A stretch of 27,145 nt of DNA, taken from CAZUHK01 sp964620345 (GTDB taxonomy: Bacteria > Planctomycetota > Phycisphaerae > Phycisphaerales > Zrk34). Made by a program: the position numbers and the translations under genes. The DNA is taken from NCBI GenBank assembly GCA_964620345.1, contig CAZUHK010000017.1, positions 1 through 27,145 of the forward strand, in the 5' to 3' direction. Of the stretch, positions 24,824 to 27,145 are shown piece after piece. The notes under the pieces were generated by a model. The model ran no database searches and was not told the origin of the DNA. It saw only the letters and a program-made list of their open reading frames with translations. How positions within the stretch are numbered: the stretch's first letter is position 1; each line of letters opens with the position of its first letter.

Positions 24824-26959
24824 TCAGTGCGTCGTGATGCGAACTTCGTACTTCTTGCAGGGATCCAGCTCGGCGAAGTCGGCGATGTTGACCACGTCGC
24901 CGGTGCCTTCGACCGTCGCGATGACGGCCTCGCTCGAATCCTCGTCGATGCAGACGATGTCGTACAAGCAGCCCTTGGTGCCCTTGAAGGAGACCTTGAC
25001 CGCCAGGGCGACGGCGACCATCTCGGCCTCACCGGTCGGCTCCGGGCTGCAGAGGATGATCTCGTCGTCACCGGCAGCGCCGGTGGTCTTGTCGAAGTCG
25101 GCCACGCCGTTGGCGCCGAGGTTACGCAGCGCCGAGATGGCGGTCCAGCCGTGCAGCCAGTCGATCGGGCCGACCGCGCCACGGAAGCTGGTAGGCGTGG
25201 AGTAGAACCCATCGGCCGGGGGCTGGAACATCATCGGCCGATTCGCATCCAACGCCAGGCCCGCGGCGCGGGGATCCAGCGAGATGACGTTGCCGATCGA
25301 GCCCTGATCCTTGGTCGAGTGAACGACGAAGTTCGAGCCGTCCGACGACTGCTCAAGGTCGGCACGGATCACCTTTTCGATGGGGGCATCGCTGCTGGCG
25401 GCCTGGCCGGACTCGTTGGTCGTTCCGGTCTGCACGCCACCGTCCAAGATCACCAGGTTGTCGAACGTGAGGTTCTCAGCGCCGTTGGCGTTGCTGGGCA
25501 CCACGTTGTTGGTGATCGCGTCGTCAGCGACACCCAGATCATCGTTGTTGTAGAAGATGCTGCCACCCACGGCGAGGAGGTTGAAGTTGGTGTCCTGCGA
25601 CGTGTAGGCGGCCAGGAAGTCGCTGTTGTTGGCCGATCCCTGGTTCGGGAAGCCGTTGGCGGCATCGTGGTACCAGTCGGCCGGGGTGTCCCAACGTTCC
25701 TCGAAGTCGAGGGTCGTGCCCGCACCGTAGCCGGTCGAACCGTCACCGTCGACGTTATCGTTGTTCAGCACCCGCTCGCCGACGGTCATGAAGACCGAGT
25801 TGAACAGTTGCAGGTTGGTGTTGTCGCGGTAGGCGACGATGCGGTCGGTGGAGTCGGCCTCATTTGAGAACAGATCGCTAGTACTATTGTTCAGCACTTC
25901 GGGGGCACCGATGACGGTGACGTTCCACAGCGCGGTGGTGGTGATCGGCTGGGCGGTGGTGTCGCCGTCGGTGCCGTCGATCTCGATGCCGTTGTCGCCG
26001 AAGCCCGAACCCTGGTCTTCGAGGGCGGCGAAGCCCTGGACGATCAGGATGAACTGGCCCTTGCCACGCCAGCCCTGGTCGCAGTCGAGCGAGTCATCGC
26101 CGATGTTCCAGACGAACAGGCACTTGATGTTGATGGTACCGCCGAAGATTTCCAGACCGTCGTCCACGTTGTTGAAGATCTCGACGTGGGAGAAGTCGGT
26201 CTCACGGCCGACACCGCCGACGGACATGCCGTTGAGCTCGGCATCGGTGCCCGGATCGAAGTCGTCGCCACCGTAGGAGATCGAGACGTACTTGAAAACG
26301 CCCGAGTCATCGCTGTCGATCAGGCCGCCGTAGAAGTTTACGCCGTCCAGGCCTTCCTTGGGAAGACCCTCCACCGGGGATTCCTTGAACTGGTCGAACG
26401 CGGTGGGGTTGGTGTCATTCTGGCGGGTGTCGGAGATCCGGGCGCGGCCCTGGATCGCGATCGAGCCCCACTCGTTGAAGCCCGGACGCCAGACGCCACG
26501 CTCACGCGGGTTCTTGCCGGTGGGGTGGGTCGCGTCATCGGCCCAGTTCTCCAGGTCGGTCCGGCTGGTGAAGATGATCGCGTTGTCCTTGGTGCCCTGG
26601 GCGAAAATCTGAGCGCCACGGACCACGATCAGCGAACCGCCCTGGCCTTCCGGGGCGGTGCTGGCGATCACGGTGCCCGGCTGAATCGTCAGCGAAGCGC
26701 CCGCTTCGACCACGACACGGCCTTCCATGTTGTACCACTGATCGGCACTGAGGGTGATCGACTCATTGATCGTGAAGAATTCTGTAGCGTCGCCGATTTC
26801 GGAATCGGTGTAGGTGCCGCCGACCACGTTGATCGTCGCGCCGTCTTTCATGACGTTTTCGTTCGCCGCGTTGATGGCGGCTTGGCCGGTGCTGACCAGG
26901 GCCAGGACCGCCGCGACGGTGAGGGTTGCGATGTACTTGGTGATGTTCATTTCTTTCAT
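24824..26959 (-). CDS. Secreted right-handed beta-helix protein, head of the operon
   Basis: The 711-residue protein has a signal peptide at about residues 1-28 ('YIATLTVAAVLALVSTGQAA'). A parallel beta-helix body is indicated by 'VEAGASLTIQPGTVIAS', 'LIVVRGAQIFAQGTKDNAII' and 'WGSIAIQGRARI', the 'GAxIxAxGT...' rung pattern of surface beta-helix proteins. Acidic turns such as 'NVDDGLEIFGG' and 'IGDDSLDCDQGWRG' recur and may bind calcium. The last ~75 residues form a separate Cys-containing domain (CSPEP, GCLYDIVC, DPCKKYEV). I chose the ATG at 26959, which has AAGGA 4-8 nt upstream; ATG 26950 and ATG 27010 are alternatives. Related proteins are often miscalled 'multidrug transporter', but there are no membrane helices. 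It is a good candidate for a T2SS substrate or surface ligand-binding partner of the receptor. Confidence 0.88.
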   Translation of the reverse strand: MKEMNITKYIATLTVAAVLALVSTGQAAINAANENVMKDGATINVVGGTYTDSEIGDATEFFTINESITLSADQWYNMEGRVVVEAGASLTIQPGTVIASTAPEGQGGSLIVVRGAQIFAQGTKDNAIIFTSRTDLENWADDATHPTGKNPRERGVWRPGFNEWGSIAIQGRARISDTRQNDTNPTAFDQFKESPVEGLPKEGLDGVNFYGGLIDSDDSGVFKYVSISYGGDDFDPGTDAELNGMSVGGVGRETDFSHVEIFNNVDDGLEIFGGTINIKCLFVWNIGDDSLDCDQGWRGKGQFILIVQGFAALEDQGSGFGDNGIEIDGTDGDTTAQPITTTALWNVTVIGAPEVLNNSTSDLFSNEADSTDRIVAYRDNTNLQLFNSVFMTVGERVLNNDNVDGDGSTGYGAGTTLDFEERWDTPADWYHDAANGFPNQGSANNSDFLAAYTSQDTNFNLLAVGGSIFYNNDDLGVADDAITNNVVPSNANGAENLTFDNLVILDGGVQTGTTNESGQAASSDAPIEKVIRADLEQSSDGSNFVVHSTKDQGSIGNVISLDPRAAGLALDANRPMMFQPPADGFYSTPTSFRGAVGPIDWLHGWTAISALRNLGANGVADFDKTTGAAGDDEIILCSPEPTGEAEMVAVALAVKVSFKGTKGCLYDIVCIDEDSSEAVIATVEGTGDVVNIADFAELDPCKKYEVRITTH

Positions 26960-27029
26960 CTTTCCTTTACGGTTTGAGTGAGGTACGAGGTTGTGATTCA
27001 TGTTGTTCATGGGAGTTTGTTTCCGATCA

Positions 27030-27054
27030 GGCCCCGCCGCCGATCGGCGGGGCC
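27030..27054 (-). terminator. 10-bp GC-rich hairpin downstream of the PEP-CTERM gene
   Basis: Bases 27030-27039 pair perfectly with 27045-27054 around a 5-nt loop. The hairpin starts 20 nt after the PEP-CTERM stop codon on the - strand and lies 70 nt before the beta-helix start. No T-run follows, so this is a hairpin of terminator-like placement rather than a proven intrinsic terminator. The remaining bases from 26960 to 27029 show no promoter consensus that I can support, apart from the ribosome binding site of the next gene. Confidence 0.6.
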
Positions 27055-27073
27055 GGGGTTTACGCTTCAGAAG

Positions 27074-27145
27074 TTACGCCGAGCGACGACGACGCATCGC
27101 CAGAGCACCGGCACCAAGGATCGCCAGCATCGCGGTCGTCGGCTC
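27074..27145 (-). CDS. PEP-CTERM sorting-signal protein, C-terminal end (partial)
   Basis: Only the last 23 residues lie in the window, read from the right edge to TAA at 27074-27076. They read 'EPTTAMLAILGAGALAMRRR' followed by R-S-A. This is a PEP-CTERM tail: the Glu-Pro of the PEP motif (the first Pro is just outside), a hydrophobic helix, and an Arg cluster. In this system exosortase removes the tail, and the protein is exported and often glycosylated or placed in the matrix. The rest of the protein cannot be judged. Its presence supports a planctomycete or similar host that encodes an exosortase. Confidence 0.93.
   Translation of the reverse strand, partial: EPTTAMLAILGAGALAMRRRRSA

Noticed and set aside
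24673..25212. N-terminal extension of the helical-repeat protein by 180 codons
   Set aside because: The extended part overlaps the beta-helix gene out of frame and lacks a signal peptide, while ATG 24672 gives a signal peptide and a ribosome binding site.
24824..26959. Beta-helix protein as a transporter ('multidrug transporter' is a common label for such proteins)
   Set aside because: Apart from the signal peptide there is no membrane helix. The rung pattern fits a secreted parallel beta-helix.

Overview
The window is a GC-rich bacterial fragment that fits a planctomycete, most plausibly of the Phycisphaerae type. The evidence is a PEP-CTERM sorting tail at the right edge, a complete type II secretion operon with divergent low-homology subunits, a large TonB-dependent receptor with a carboxypeptidase-regulatory N-terminal domain, and high GC in every gene. 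A run of ten N at 11601-11610 shows that this is a scaffolded draft or metagenome assembly. The taxonomic call is inference from gene content, because no rRNA or marker gene is present.

Layout. On the + strand, positions 1-1619 hold the end of a MacB/LolD-type ABC ATPase and its separate MacB/FtsX-type permease, linked by an unusual array of degenerate octamers in two orientations. Everything from about 1691 to 26959 is on the - strand and closely packed. Read in transcription order (right to left), it runs: a secreted right-handed beta-helix protein; a periplasmic helical-repeat protein; a TonB-dependent receptor; DUF3450; a TtpC-like long ExbB; ExbB; ExbD; TonB; a TPR lipoprotein; then GspD, E, F, G, H, I, J, K, a GspC-like protein, GspL and GspM; a second TPR lipoprotein; and a SAM hydroxide adenosyltransferase. 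Most junctions are 4-nt ATGA/GTGA overlaps or gaps under 50 nt, so from about 24672 down to 1691 it looks like one ~23 kb transcription unit. A very stable GNRA-capped hairpin (24731-24760) sits between the beta-helix gene and the rest. At the far right, upstream on the same strand and behind another hairpin, is the C-terminus of a PEP-CTERM protein.

How the genes may work together. The DUF3450-TtpC-ExbB-ExbD-TonB-TPR block is the TonB2-type energy-transduction module known from gammaproteobacteria, and it would power the adjacent receptor. The T2SS exports folded periplasmic proteins through the GspD secretin. Their fusion into one co-directional unit, headed by an abundant-looking secreted beta-helix protein, suggests a coupled 'secrete, bind and import' system: the T2SS would place a surface or extracellular protein that delivers a ligand to the TonB-dependent receptor. 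This coupling is inference, and the ligand is unknown. Prepilin peptidase (GspO), GspN and a classical pilotin are absent from the window; one of the TPR lipoproteins could act as pilotin. No rRNA, tRNA, CRISPR array, phage or insertion sequence was seen, and no gene-free stretch exceeds 300 bases (the longest is 24673-24823).
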